Shown here in pieces: positions 20,366-30,591 of a DNA stretch of 64,000 nt (the first letter of the stretch is position 1; each line of letters opens with the position of its first letter). This DNA is from Methylobacterium sp. WL1 (GTDB lineage Bacteria > Pseudomonadota > Alphaproteobacteria > Rhizobiales > Beijerinckiaceae): the NCBI RefSeq assembly GCF_008000895.1, contig NZ_CP042823.1, positions 6,098,501-6,162,500 of the forward strand, given 5' to 3'. The notes beneath the pieces are model-generated. The model worked only from the letters and a program-made list of their open reading frames with translations, searched no databases and was not told the DNA's origin. Both the position numbers and the translations under genes were made by a program.

Positions 20366-22138
20366 CTAGCGAATAACCCGCCAGACCTTGAGGGGACCTG
20401 GCAGCGCGATGGGCTCCAGCCGGTCGGACTGAGCCTCCCCGCGGGCGAGCCGGGTCGCGAAGGCCGGCTCGGCCTGGAGGTCGTCGGCCGGACGAGCCGG
20501 GCAGGCTACCACGTAGCGGACCCGGAAGGCGTCGAGCACCCGGTCGAGATCCGCCTCGGTGCCGCCGAGGCCCTCGATCGCGGCGGTCAGGCCCGGAATC
20601 GCCCGGTGATAGGGCGCGGCCACAATGGTGTGCGGCGTGCGCAGCAGGATCGACGGCCCGAGGGCGATCGGCGCCAGCACGGTCCCGGCCGGGAGTGCTG
20701 CCAGGGGACGCACGGCGGCGTCGCCCAGGCAGGCGAAGGCGGCGGCTGGATCGGGTCCCGTCCGGGCTTCGGCGCCGAGCCATCCGGCCAGCGCCGCGGG
20801 CGCCATCCAGAGGGTGCTGATGAGGCTGGCGCCGAGCGCGGCGGCCGCCCCGCGGCGGGGGTCGGCCCGGACGGCCAGCGTCAGAGCCCGGTCGATCACC
20901 GGCCCCGCCACCAGCGGCACGAAGCCGGAGGCGATGTAGAGCCCGCGGAACTGAAAGATCCCGAGGATCAGCCCGGGCCAGAGGAACAGGGCGGCCACCG
21001 ACCAGGCGCGCCGCTGTGATCCGCGCCACGCCATCAAACTCGCGGCCAGGGTTGCGAGGAGAACGACCGGGTAGAAGACCAGCATCTCCCAGCGCCCCTG
21101 GGCCACGGATTTCCGCACCGATGCCATCTCGTTGACGGTGAGCAGCCAATGCTCCCGCACCAGCGGCGTCATCCCGGGGAACGGCCCGTCGAGGCAGACC
21201 GGAAAGGCGAGGGCGAACCCTCCCAGCAGGACGACGCCGCAGGCGATGGCCAGGGTGAGGCGCGTGCGGCCCGTGGCGCGGGACCGGTCCAGGACGACGG
21301 CTGCGGCGCCGAAGACGAGCCCACCGGTCGCCAGCCACAGCCAGGGCGGGGAGAGGGCGTCGCAGCGCGTCGCGGTCCAGAGGCCGGGGGCCGTCTGCAC
21401 GGCGAACAGGAGCGGGGCCGCCACGCCGAGGCCGAGCCCGAATCCGGCGAGGCAGGGGAGGGCGGCGCGGCCGCGCCGGCACCAGTCGCCGGCAAGGTAG
21501 AGCGCGCCGAGGGCGAGATAGGGCAGGCCTTCGAGGCCCACCGTCAGCGAGAGGGCCGCCAGCCCGCCGCCGACGAGCCCGGCGCGGAAGCCGCCGCGGA
21601 TCACGCAGAACGCGAGACCCAGGATCGCAAGGATCTGGACGTTGTGGTGATCGACCCGGCCCGCCTGAAACTGGATCGCGATCCCGAAGGTCTGGGTCGC
21701 CGCAAGCACCGCCAGGATCGCCGCCCGGCTCCCGAAATGCGCGTTCACGCCCCGGTACAGCAGGGTGCAGAACAGCCCGAACAGCAGCATCGGCCAGATC
21801 GCCGCCGCCAGACCTGTGGCGAGCTCCGGCCCGGCCAGGGGCGTCAACGCCCGGATCAGGCCCGCGATCGGCGCGTCCACCAGGCGCGACCAATGGCTCG
21901 CCACGCCGTCCGGCGCCAGGAACCGGTGCTGGGTGTTGTCGTACCAGCCCTGGCCGGCCAGCATGTCGCGCACTTCGACAAGCCGCATCGCGTCGTCGGT
22001 GTCGGGCACACGCAGGTGCCGGATCGTGTCCCACACGTCTTGCGGCGCGTTCAGCGTCGCGAGCGACAGGGCGACGAGCAGCCACAAGAACGTGCGCGGA
22101 TCGATCCGTGCCGGCGAGGCGGCGGCCGCGGGCGACAT
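20366..22138 (-). CDS. Polytopic membrane protein, GT-C glycosyltransferase-like
   Basis: A 590-residue protein with about 11-13 predicted membrane helices. The first loop carries an acidic DTDD motif (residues 46-49) followed by DNTQHRFLAPDG, and a later loop has QAGRVDHHN. An N-terminal helix, an acidic loop motif, many helices and a soluble C-terminal part is the layout of GT-C / STT3-like glycosyltransferases, so lipid-linked sugar transfer is a reasonable guess. The family is not identified more closely. Start 22138 (MSPAAAAS) is selected just before the first helix. It is divergent from a UGM-like flavoprotein (163 bases apart). Confidence 0.65.
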   Translation of the reverse strand: MSPAAAASPARIDPRTFLWLLVALSLATLNAPQDVWDTIRHLRVPDTDDAMRLVEVRDMLAGQGWYDNTQHRFLAPDGVASHWSRLVDAPIAGLIRALTPLAGPELATGLAAAIWPMLLFGLFCTLLYRGVNAHFGSRAAILAVLAATQTFGIAIQFQAGRVDHHNVQILAILGLAFCVIRGGFRAGLVGGGLAALSLTVGLEGLPYLALGALYLAGDWCRRGRAALPCLAGFGLGLGVAAPLLFAVQTAPGLWTATRCDALSPPWLWLATGGLVFGAAAVVLDRSRATGRTRLTLAIACGVVLLGGFALAFPVCLDGPFPGMTPLVREHWLLTVNEMASVRKSVAQGRWEMLVFYPVVLLATLAASLMAWRGSQRRAWSVAALFLWPGLILGIFQFRGLYIASGFVPLVAGPVIDRALTLAVRADPRRGAAAALGASLISTLWMAPAALAGWLGAEARTGPDPAAAFACLGDAAVRPLAALPAGTVLAPIALGPSILLRTPHTIVAAPYHRAIPGLTAAIEGLGGTEADLDRVLDAFRVRYVVACPARPADDLQAEPAFATRLARGEAQSDRLEPIALPGPLKVWRVIR

Positions 22139-22301
22139 CGGTTCGGGTCCCCGGATGCGCCGAAAGCGAGCGCCGGAGCCATGCTGCGCGCCCGGGCTTA
22201 ATGGCGGGTCAATCAACCGTGAGGCGGTTCCTTAACCATCCCGCCGCACTCTCCGCGCGAGCCGGTCCGCGATCCGGCCGGGACGGCAGCCGGAGCAGGG
22301 G

Positions 22302-23804
22302 ATGAGCCACCACACCGAGACGCTGGTGATCGGCGCGGGGCCGGCGGGCCTCACGGCCGCTTACCTGCTGTCGAAGCAGGGGCGGTCGGTCACCGTGCTG
22401 GAGCGGGATCCGGCGCAGGTCGGCGGCATCTCCCGCACGGTCTCGCACAACGGCTACCTGTTCGATATCGGCGGACACCGGTTCTTCTCGAAATCCAAGG
22501 CGGTGGTCGATCTCTGGGACGAGATCCTACCCAACGACTTCATCGAGCGGCCACGCCTGTCCCGGATCTACTATCGCGGCCGGTACTACGCCTATCCGCT
22601 CAAGGCGTTCGAAGCGCTGCGCAACCTCGGCCTGTTCACGAGCTTGGCTTGCGTAGCCTCCTACCTGTACGCCCGCATGCGGCCGGTGCGCGACCCCAAG
22701 AACTTCCACGCCTGGGTCCGCAACCAGTTCGGCGAGCGCCTGTTCTCGATCTTCTTCAAGACCTACACCGAGAAGGTGTGGGGCATGTCGTGCGACGCGA
22801 TCTCGGCCGATTGGGCGGCCCAGCGCATCAAGGGCCTCGACCTCGGCGCGGCGATCCGCGACGGCATCAAGCGCTCGCTCGGCCTGCGCAAGGCGCCCAA
22901 GGCCGGCGGCCCGGTGATCAAGACGCTGATCGAGTCGTTCCGCTATCCCCGCCGCGGACCCGGTATGATGTGGGAGGCCGCCGCCGCCAAGATCCAGGCG
23001 CAGGGCGGGCGCGTGCTCCTCGACCGCGGCGTCGATGCGCTCTCCTACGATGCCGGCACCGGCATCTGGACGGTCGCGGCCCGCAGCGCCGACGGCAGCC
23101 GCGAGACCTTCACGGCCCGGCACGTGATCTCGTCGGCGCCGGTGCGCGAACTGGTCGATGCGATCCGCCCGCGTCCGCTCAGCACCTTCAACGCGCGGTC
23201 GCTCAAGTACCGCGACTTCCTGACCGTGGCGCTCATCGCCAAGTCGCAAAAGAATTTTCCGGACAACTGGATCTACATCCACGATCCGTCCGTGCAGGTC
23301 GGCCGGGTGCAGAACTTCCGCTCCTGGTCGCCCGAGATGGTGCCGGACGACGATCACACCTGCCTCGGCCTCGAGTATTTCTGCTTCGAGGGCGACGGGC
23401 TCTGGACCGCCTCGGACGAGGAGCTTGTGGCGCTCGCCAAGCGCGAGATCGGCCAGATCGGGCTTATCGATCCGGCCGACGTGGTCGATGCCTGCGTGGT
23501 CCGCCAGCCCAAGGCGTATCCGGTCTACGACGCGGATTATGCCGGACACGTCGTCACCGTGCGGCGCGAGCTGGAGCGGGACTTCCCGAGCCTGCACCTC
23601 GTCGGTCGCAACGGCATGCACAAGTACAACAACCAGGACCACGCGATGATGACCGCGATGCTGACCGTGGAGAACATCCTCGGCGGCCGGCGCCGGCACG
23701 ATGTCTGGCAGGTCAACGAGGACGCCGAATACACCGAATCCGGCGTATCCGGCGCGCAGGCGGCTTTGGGCAGCGAGCGTCTCGTCCCCCGCAAGGTCGC
23801 CTGA
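22302..23804 (+). CDS. FAD-dependent oxidoreductase, UDP-galactopyranose mutase-like
   Basis: A 500-residue flavoprotein. The N-terminal dinucleotide-binding motif is VIGAGPAGLTAAYLLSKQG at about 9-27, followed by GGISRTVSHNGYLFDIGGHRFF, a pattern shared by UDP-galactopyranose mutases and related protoporphyrinogen-oxidase-like proteins. Further on it has KTYTEKVWGM and, near the C-terminus, GRNGMHKYNNQDHAMMTAML. Likely acts on a nucleotide sugar or glycan precursor. It is divergent from a GT-C-like membrane protein, which supports a glycan role. Not a canonical Glf; substrate unknown. Confidence 0.8.
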   Translation: MSHHTETLVIGAGPAGLTAAYLLSKQGRSVTVLERDPAQVGGISRTVSHNGYLFDIGGHRFFSKSKAVVDLWDEILPNDFIERPRLSRIYYRGRYYAYPLKAFEALRNLGLFTSLACVASYLYARMRPVRDPKNFHAWVRNQFGERLFSIFFKTYTEKVWGMSCDAISADWAAQRIKGLDLGAAIRDGIKRSLGLRKAPKAGGPVIKTLIESFRYPRRGPGMMWEAAAAKIQAQGGRVLLDRGVDALSYDAGTGIWTVAARSADGSRETFTARHVISSAPVRELVDAIRPRPLSTFNARSLKYRDFLTVALIAKSQKNFPDNWIYIHDPSVQVGRVQNFRSWSPEMVPDDDHTCLGLEYFCFEGDGLWTASDEELVALAKREIGQIGLIDPADVVDACVVRQPKAYPVYDADYAGHVVTVRRELERDFPSLHLVGRNGMHKYNNQDHAMMTAMLTVENILGGRRRHDVWQVNEDAEYTESGVSGAQAALGSERLVPRKVA

Positions 23805-23917
23805 CACGCGACAGCTGCGGGCGCGCGTCACCGGCGCAACTTGCCCGCCCGCAGGCGTCGTCTATGTCCGATTCGGAACCGTCCGAACCCAAGGGCGGCC
23901 GGGAGGATTTGAAGACG

Positions 23918-25201
23918 ATGCGTTCGCTGTTCATCGCTGCGCTCTGGGCGGGCGTCGCCCTGCCCGCCCTCGTGGCTCCGGCCCTCGCACAGGGTGCGGC
24001 GCCGGCCGAGACCAAGGCCAAGGCCGACGACCTGGAGAAGCTGCAGAACCTCCGCAGCACCGACACCCAGGCCGCCCCCGAGATCCCGCAGACCGGCCGC
24101 CGCGCCGATGCGATCCGCAAGACGCTCACCAAGATCAAGCTGCCCGACGGCTTCAAGATCGATCTCTACGCCGTGGTGCCGGATGCCCGCGCCATCGCGG
24201 TCGGCCCCAATGCCGGCGTGCTGTTCGTCGGCACCCGCAAGACCAAGGTCTACACGGTCACCGACCGCGACAAGGACCGGGTCGCCGACGAGGTCCGGGC
24301 CTTCGCGCCGGGCATCGCGTTCAAGATCCCCAACGGCGTCTGCTTCTCGAAGGACGGCGTGCTCACCATCGTGGAGCAGAATCGGGTGCTCGCCTTCCCG
24401 GCCGCCGAGTTCTTCTACGAGAATCCGGACGTCGCCGCCGGCATCCTGGTGAAGGAAGGCGCGCTGATCCCGGCCGGGGAAGAGAGCTTCAATCACACCG
24501 CCCGGGTCTGCCGGGTGGGTGCGGACGGCAAGACCTACATTGCGCTCGGCCAGCCCTACAACGTGCCGCCGGCCGAGAAGATGGACCTGTACCGGAAGGC
24601 CGGCATCGGCGGCATCATCCGCATCGACGCCGACGGCAAGAACCGCGAGGTTTTTGCGACCGGCATCCGCAATTCGGTGGGCATGGATTTCGCCGCCGAC
24701 AAGTCGCTCTGGTTCACCGACAACCAGGTCGATGGCATGGGCGACGACAAGCCACCGGGTGAATTGAACCACGCCACCAAGGCGGGCGAGAATTTCGGCT
24801 TCCCCTGGTACGGCGGCGGCGCAATCCGCACGGTCGAATACAAGGACCAGACCCCGCCCGCCGACGCGGTCGCCCCGGTCGCCGAATTGCCGCCCCACGC
24901 GGCCGATCTCGGCATGGCCTTCTACAACGGCAAGCAGTTCCCGGCCTCGTACAAGGGCGGGATCTTCATCGCCGAGCACGGTTCCTGGAACCGCACCGAG
25001 CCGGTGGGCGCCCGGGTGATGTTCGCCCCCATGGGCGCGGACGGGAAGCTCGGCGCGGTCAAGCCGTTCGCGGAAGGCTGGCTGACCGGCGACGGCGAGT
25101 ATCTCGGCCGCCCGGTGGACGTGGCGGTGATGCTCGACGGCTCGCTGCTGGTCTCGGACGATTCCGCCGGGGCGATCTACCGGATCTCCTACGAGAAGTA
25201 G
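23918..25201 (+). CDS. PQQ-dependent sugar dehydrogenase (sorbosone dehydrogenase-like)
   Basis: A 427-residue periplasmic beta-propeller protein of the glucose/sorbosone dehydrogenase type. The signal peptide ends at about residue 25 (LVAPALAQG). Signatures include LPDGFKIDLYA, GIRNSVGMDF, WFTDNQVDGMGDD, GENFGFPWYGGG and FIAEHGSWNRTEPVGARV. It should oxidise an aldose or related sugar and pass electrons to a cytochrome, consistent with the small cytochrome c gene downstream. ATG 23918 is preferred because it starts the signal peptide; ATG 23864 would add 18 polar residues in front. Confidence 0.9.
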   Translation: MRSLFIAALWAGVALPALVAPALAQGAAPAETKAKADDLEKLQNLRSTDTQAAPEIPQTGRRADAIRKTLTKIKLPDGFKIDLYAVVPDARAIAVGPNAGVLFVGTRKTKVYTVTDRDKDRVADEVRAFAPGIAFKIPNGVCFSKDGVLTIVEQNRVLAFPAAEFFYENPDVAAGILVKEGALIPAGEESFNHTARVCRVGADGKTYIALGQPYNVPPAEKMDLYRKAGIGGIIRIDADGKNREVFATGIRNSVGMDFAADKSLWFTDNQVDGMGDDKPPGELNHATKAGENFGFPWYGGGAIRTVEYKDQTPPADAVAPVAELPPHAADLGMAFYNGKQFPASYKGGIFIAEHGSWNRTEPVGARVMFAPMGADGKLGAVKPFAEGWLTGDGEYLGRPVDVAVMLDGSLLVSDDSAGAIYRISYEK

Positions 25202-25213
25202 CTTTTTGGGACT

Positions 25214-25298
25214 TGGCGCCTCGCTCCGTGCGAGGCGCCACCGCCGCAAACAGGCGCAGTCCCCCTCTCCCGCACGGGAGAGGGGGACTGCGCCTGTT
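25214..25298. repeat. Two adjacent strong inverted repeats
   Basis: First hairpin: 11-bp perfect stem, 25214-25224 with 25230-25240, 5-base loop. Second hairpin: 23-bp perfect stem, 25249-25271 with 25276-25298, loop GCAC, containing the palindrome CCCTCTCCCGCACGGGAGAGGG. This core resembles dispersed palindromic elements found between genes in many GC-rich proteobacteria. The pair separates the sugar dehydrogenase and the cytochrome c gene. Lacking a T-run after it, it is more likely a REP-like element or mRNA-stabilising structure than a classical terminator. Confidence 0.85.
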
Positions 25299-25337
25299 CC
25301 GTTGACCTTTCGTGAAACCGCCTACCGAGCCCAGCCG

Positions 25338-25655
25338 ATGATCCGCCCGCTTCTCCTTCTCGCCGCTCTGCTCGTCCCGCTCTCGGCCCAGGCCGGCGAC
25401 GCGGCCCTCGGGCGCAAGAAGGCCAGCGCCTGCCAGACCTGTCACGGGATGGACGGGCTCTCGAAGCTGCCGGAGGCGCCGAACCTCGCCGGCCAGGTCG
25501 AGCCCTATCTGGTGAAGGCGCTCAGCGAGTACCGCGACGGCAAGCGGCAGAACGAGATCATGAACGTGGTCGCCAAGGAGTTGTCAGATGCCGACATCGC
25601 AAACCTGGCGGCGTATTATGCGGGCATCCAGATCGACGTGCTGCCGCCCAACTAA
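25338..25655 (+). CDS. Small class I cytochrome c, periplasmic
   Basis: A 105-residue cytochrome c. The signal peptide is MIRPLLLLAALLVPLSAQA. The haem-binding CQTCH motif lies at residues 32-36, followed by PNLAGQVEPYLVKAL and an INxxM-like NEIMNVVAKELSDADIANLAAYYA region typical of cytochrome c553/c4-like proteins. It probably accepts electrons from the sugar dehydrogenase upstream, an inference from position. Its TAA directly abuts the stop codon of the convergent AT-rich pseudogene. Confidence 0.92.
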   Translation: MIRPLLLLAALLVPLSAQAGDAALGRKKASACQTCHGMDGLSKLPEAPNLAGQVEPYLVKALSEYRDGKRQNEIMNVVAKELSDADIANLAAYYAGIQIDVLPPN

Positions 25656-27220
25656 TTAAATGGATTTATCGCTCGAGATTTCTCTTTCTGAGTATATACT
25701 TGGTTCAACGACAACGAGGGTTGAGTCAGGCTCTCTTTTTGCTAATTTTGTCGCAGCATCTTCGATTGATCTTAAAGCTAAAGATTTGTTTTTGAAGCTG
25801 CCAAACGCATCGAGTTCGATATCTTCAACACCCATTCTTACGTCTTGACCGTCAATTTTAGGTGTCCCCTCAACTATCAACATCATCGCAATTAATCTTC
25901 CTCCGCATTGAAAGCCAAGCGGGAATAGAAATTTTGCTATGCTCATAGCGTCTTTTGGGGCACGTGATAGTGTGCAGCTGATGACTGAGTCACTCCGTTC
26001 ACGATCTCGTAAGAGCGCGAAAAGCCCCGTTCGATTGTTCATTATTTTGACAAATTCATTTCCAGAAAACTTTAAGTAGGGCCTCAGCTCAATAAATGTA
26101 TAAAAATAATCAATTAGGGAAATGGTTTTATTCAAAGAGGTTTCGTCCCAGTTTGACGAAGCCGTTGAGGAAAATTCTGCTTCGACCGTCTTTCGTCCAT
26201 GTAAATATATGTGCATATAGCTCGAGCCGAGTGTAGAAATGTACATAAAATTTAACAGATTTTTCAGTCGATCCCAATCCAAATATTTTGATGTATCGGG
26301 ATCGCAATTCCAATTGTAAAATCCGCGGCTTGGGCTGAAAATGACGGAAAATATATCGTTACTAATGCGAATTCTAAACTTATCTTTATCTATATTTGGA
26401 AGGCGCGGTGCTCTGACCTCGCACTCAAATTCAGCCCGGCGTCAGCGATCTTTAGTGATGAATACAACAACGCCGTATTGTTTCTCTGACGGTTCTGCTC
26501 GGAGTATAGCTGACGTTGCTTGTTGTAACGGAATCGCAATATCAAATCTTGTCTCCACGACAGAGAAATCTTGTACTTCGAGCTCGTCAATTTCACCAAT
26601 CATCAAAGAAATAAGTTTATCGTCCGTGTTTATTCCACTTAATGCAAATTTGCCCTTAAAGGCGTTTTCATTGTAGCCGACCGTCTTATTAATCTCGATT
26701 TTTCTTTTGATATAGCGTTCTATACTATCTGTGCTGTAAGTTTTGATGGCGGCCCGTAAATCGTCGGGGCTTTGTATCGAAGTTATCTCCAAAATTGAAC
26801 GGCTGATTGATATTGTCTTTTTTCGTTTGCTGTAGGGCAGTGTTTGATTTTTTCTGAGTGCAGCCAAAATATGTGACACTGCAAGTTTGCCAACATGGGC
26901 AAGCTCAAATTTTATTGGTCTCTCCAGTCCACGGTCTAAGCCGAAAGCAAAAAATGTGGGCTTGATTTCTCTTGCCATTCGCTCGGCATTAGACAACTTA
27001 ATGCATATTGCATTAAACTGTTTTTGCGATGTTTTTACTTGAAAAAAGCACTAATGGCTGGCGGGCGGTGGTCTGCAGATCCAGTAAATGCTGTGTCTAG
27101 CGGGAATTGAACGAAAAAATCCCACCCCGCCATATCTTCGTCCGACGAATTGCAGATAAGGCCCGCATCGGAGCAGAGAAGGCTAAAAGATTTTTCTCCA
27201 CGCGTGCCTCGGTGAGTCAT
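25656..27220 (-). pseudogene. Decayed AT-rich gene with PD-(D/E)XK nuclease-like N-terminus
   Basis: Three minus-strand segments read as one protein of 521 codons if two lesions are allowed for. Segment 1 (27220-27042) ends AISAFF. At the A6 run 27042-27047 one base is missing; restoring it continues as QVKTSQKQF, which joins KLSNAERMAREIKPTFFAFG. The second lesion is an in-frame TGA at 26444-26442; reading through it stays open to the stop at 25656. The restored N-terminus has Glu9 (RGEKSF), Asp34 in GWDFFVQFP and Q61-V-K63, the E/D/QxK spacing of PD-(D/E)XK (DUF4365/Mrr-like) nucleases. The rest is unrecognised. Composition is strongly AT-rich, unlike both neighbours, so it is probably acquired DNA. 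It lies 13 bases after the lepA stop. Restriction-like defence is an inference only. Confidence 0.75.
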
Positions 27221-27233
27221 CTGATGGAATGCC

Positions 27234-29036
<1,803 letters not shown>

Positions 29037-29256
29037 CGGCATTCCGTTCGGGCGCGCGACGGCGCGCACCGTCTGACGTCTGGGCGTGTTCGGATGGGTC
29101 GGCTCACGCGCGAGATAGCAGTGCCGCGCAGACGCGCCAAGCGCGGGGGCCGACCCGCTGCGACCGGGGGGGCCAGAACGACGAAGCGGGAGCCAGTACG
29201 AACCGGCCCCCGCCCGTCGGCAGTGCTCCGCCGATGCCGGCGGCTATGACGAGCGT

Positions 29257-29457
29257 TCAGCGGCCGCGGTCGCGGATCAGGCGCTCGATCTCGGCCTCGC
29301 CGTGGGTCCGGGCCTTCGACTCGGTCGGGTGCTTCCGATCCGAGCGCTGGTGCAGCTTGCCGTGCTTGCGGATGCTCCACTGGAACATCGCGCCGCTTTC
29401 GCCGACCGGCTGCACATCGAGGCTGAAGGGATAGGTGTCTGTCTGGATCTCGCTCAT
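29257..29457 (-). CDS. Small conserved-looking hypothetical protein
   Basis: A 66-residue protein (start MSEIQTDTYPFSL). It contains FQWSIRKHGKLHQRSDR followed by a charged helix ending IERLIRDRGR. No signal peptide, membrane helix or known domain was recognised. The tidy beta-then-helix composition argues for a real gene, and there is no competing gene on the other strand. A longer start at 29493 is possible. It lies between a HugZ-like gene and lepA, same strand. Confidence 0.55.
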   Translation of the reverse strand: MSEIQTDTYPFSLDVQPVGESGAMFQWSIRKHGKLHQRSDRKHPTESKARTHGEAEIERLIRDRGR

Positions 29458-29527
29458 CGCGCGGATATGGTGCACCGGGCGGCACTTCGCCATGCCCCGG
29501 GGTGATCTCCCGCCCCGATGTCCCCGC

Positions 29528-30304
29528 TCAGGCCCCGCCGCGCGCCTGCGCCGCCATGGCGACGAGGTGCCTGCGCAGGCCGCCCATGTCGGAGACGCGC
29601 TCGGGAAAGACCACCCGCGCCGTCCGGTCGCCGGCCATCAGGTCGAGCCCCTCCGGGTCCAGCCCGCTCAAACGCCACGGCAGCCCAGCCTCCGCACCCG
29701 CCGCGGCGGCGTAAAGCGCCAGCGCGTCGGAGTGGTCGGCGTTCATGTGCTCGACCGCCCCGGCCTCGCCAGCGACCACGGCCTCCGCCCCGGTGAGGTC
29801 GAGGAGCAATTCTTCGCGGGTCAACGTGGCGGCCTTCGCGAAACCGCCGTTCAGGTGTCCAGACTTCGCGGTCACTGCGAAGAACCCGAAATCCGGAAAG
29901 TCGGCGTAGAGCTTGGCCTTCGGATGGCGGGCCAGGAAACGCGCCCGCGCCCGCGCCGCCTCGGTCTGCACGGCGGTGCCGACCACGGTGAGCCGCGGAT
30001 GCGCCAACGGATCGCCCTTGCCGCCCTGCGAGAACAGCATCGAGCACCGCGGATCCGCCAGCAGGTTGCGGGTGTGGGCCGAGAGCCGCGACAGCAGCAT
30101 CAGCGGCGTGCCGTCCTGGTCGGTGGCGATCGTCACCAGCGACGCGAACGGCGTCCCCTCCGCATCGAGGGTCGCCAGCGCCCCGGAACGGATGCTTCGC
30201 AGCAGCATCCGCGACAACCCGATGGCGTCGAATGGCGCCTCGCCCGCGGGCAGCGGACGGGCCATCTCGCGCTGTTCCGACGCAGTGGTACTCGTCTCGC
30301 CCAT
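29528..30304 (-). CDS. HugZ-like FMN-binding split-barrel protein with DUF2470 domain
   Basis: A 258-residue protein. The N-terminal pyridoxamine-phosphate-oxidase-like split barrel includes [38 protein letters not shown] and HPRLTVVG. The C-terminal DUF2470 domain includes [16 protein letters not shown]. The same layout occurs in HugZ/HutZ haem-utilisation proteins, so haem or flavin handling is possible; no haem genes are nearby. The start MGETSTTAS (30304) is chosen as the domain begins shortly after it; the frame runs 35 codons further upstream. Confidence 0.82.
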   Translation of the reverse strand: MGETSTTASEQREMARPLPAGEAPFDAIGLSRMLLRSIRSGALATLDAEGTPFASLVTIATDQDGTPLMLLSRLSAHTRNLLADPRCSMLFSQGGKGDPLAHPRLTVVGTAVQTEAARARARFLARHPKAKLYADFPDFGFFAVTAKSGHLNGGFAKAATLTREELLLDLTGAEAVVAGEAGAVEHMNADHSDALALYAAAAGAEAGLPWRLSGLDPEGLDLMAGDRTARVVFPERVSDMGGLRRHLVAMAAQARGGA

Positions 30305-30464
30305 CCGGTCGCTCCCGTTTTTCACCGCTGCCGCACGCCCGCTACCGTAGCGGCGCACCGCTTCCCGCACGAGCGCCCGGACCCGCGTCAGATCGGCCTT
30401 TATGGCCAAGCTATGACCGCCGCTCGCTTTTTCCGATCGGCCGTACTAAAGCACCTGTCCCGTT

Positions 30465-30503
30465 GCGCGAACCGGGCGGCGCCGAAACCGGCCCGGTTCG
30501 CGC
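30465..30503. repeat. 13-bp inverted repeat in the chvI leader
   Basis: Perfect 13-bp arms GCGCGAACCGGGC (30465-30477) and GCCCGGTTCGCGC (30491-30503) with a 13-base loop. It lies 89 bases before the chvI start, between the divergent HugZ-like and chvI genes. No T-run follows. It may be a leader hairpin or a binding site for a dimeric regulator. Confidence 0.7.
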
Positions 30504-30591
30504 TTCCGCCTGCCCCTCGGGGGCCGGGATGGAGCGCGGCCCGCGCGAACAGCCGGGACCGCGCTTGAGCCCGTTCAGTCAGGGATCGCGC

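Noticed and set aside
22649..23863. A reading frame through the flavoprotein gene that runs in frame into the sugar dehydrogenase.
   Set aside because: The upstream part is an Arg/Gly-rich shadow of the flavoprotein; the real gene starts at its signal peptide at 23918.
26978..26996. Treating 26442-26996 and 25656-26282 as two independent small genes.
   Set aside because: Both lie in the same frame, the stretch between them is open apart from one TGA, and the first would need a TTG start in the middle of a conserved-looking segment.
26998..27016. Perfect palindrome TTAATGCA-TAT-TGCATTAA that could look like an operator before a gene starting at 26996.
   Set aside because: Once the frameshift at 27042-27047 is allowed for, this stretch is internal coding sequence (QFNAICIKL), so an operator is unlikely. 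AT-rich sequence gives such palindromes by chance.
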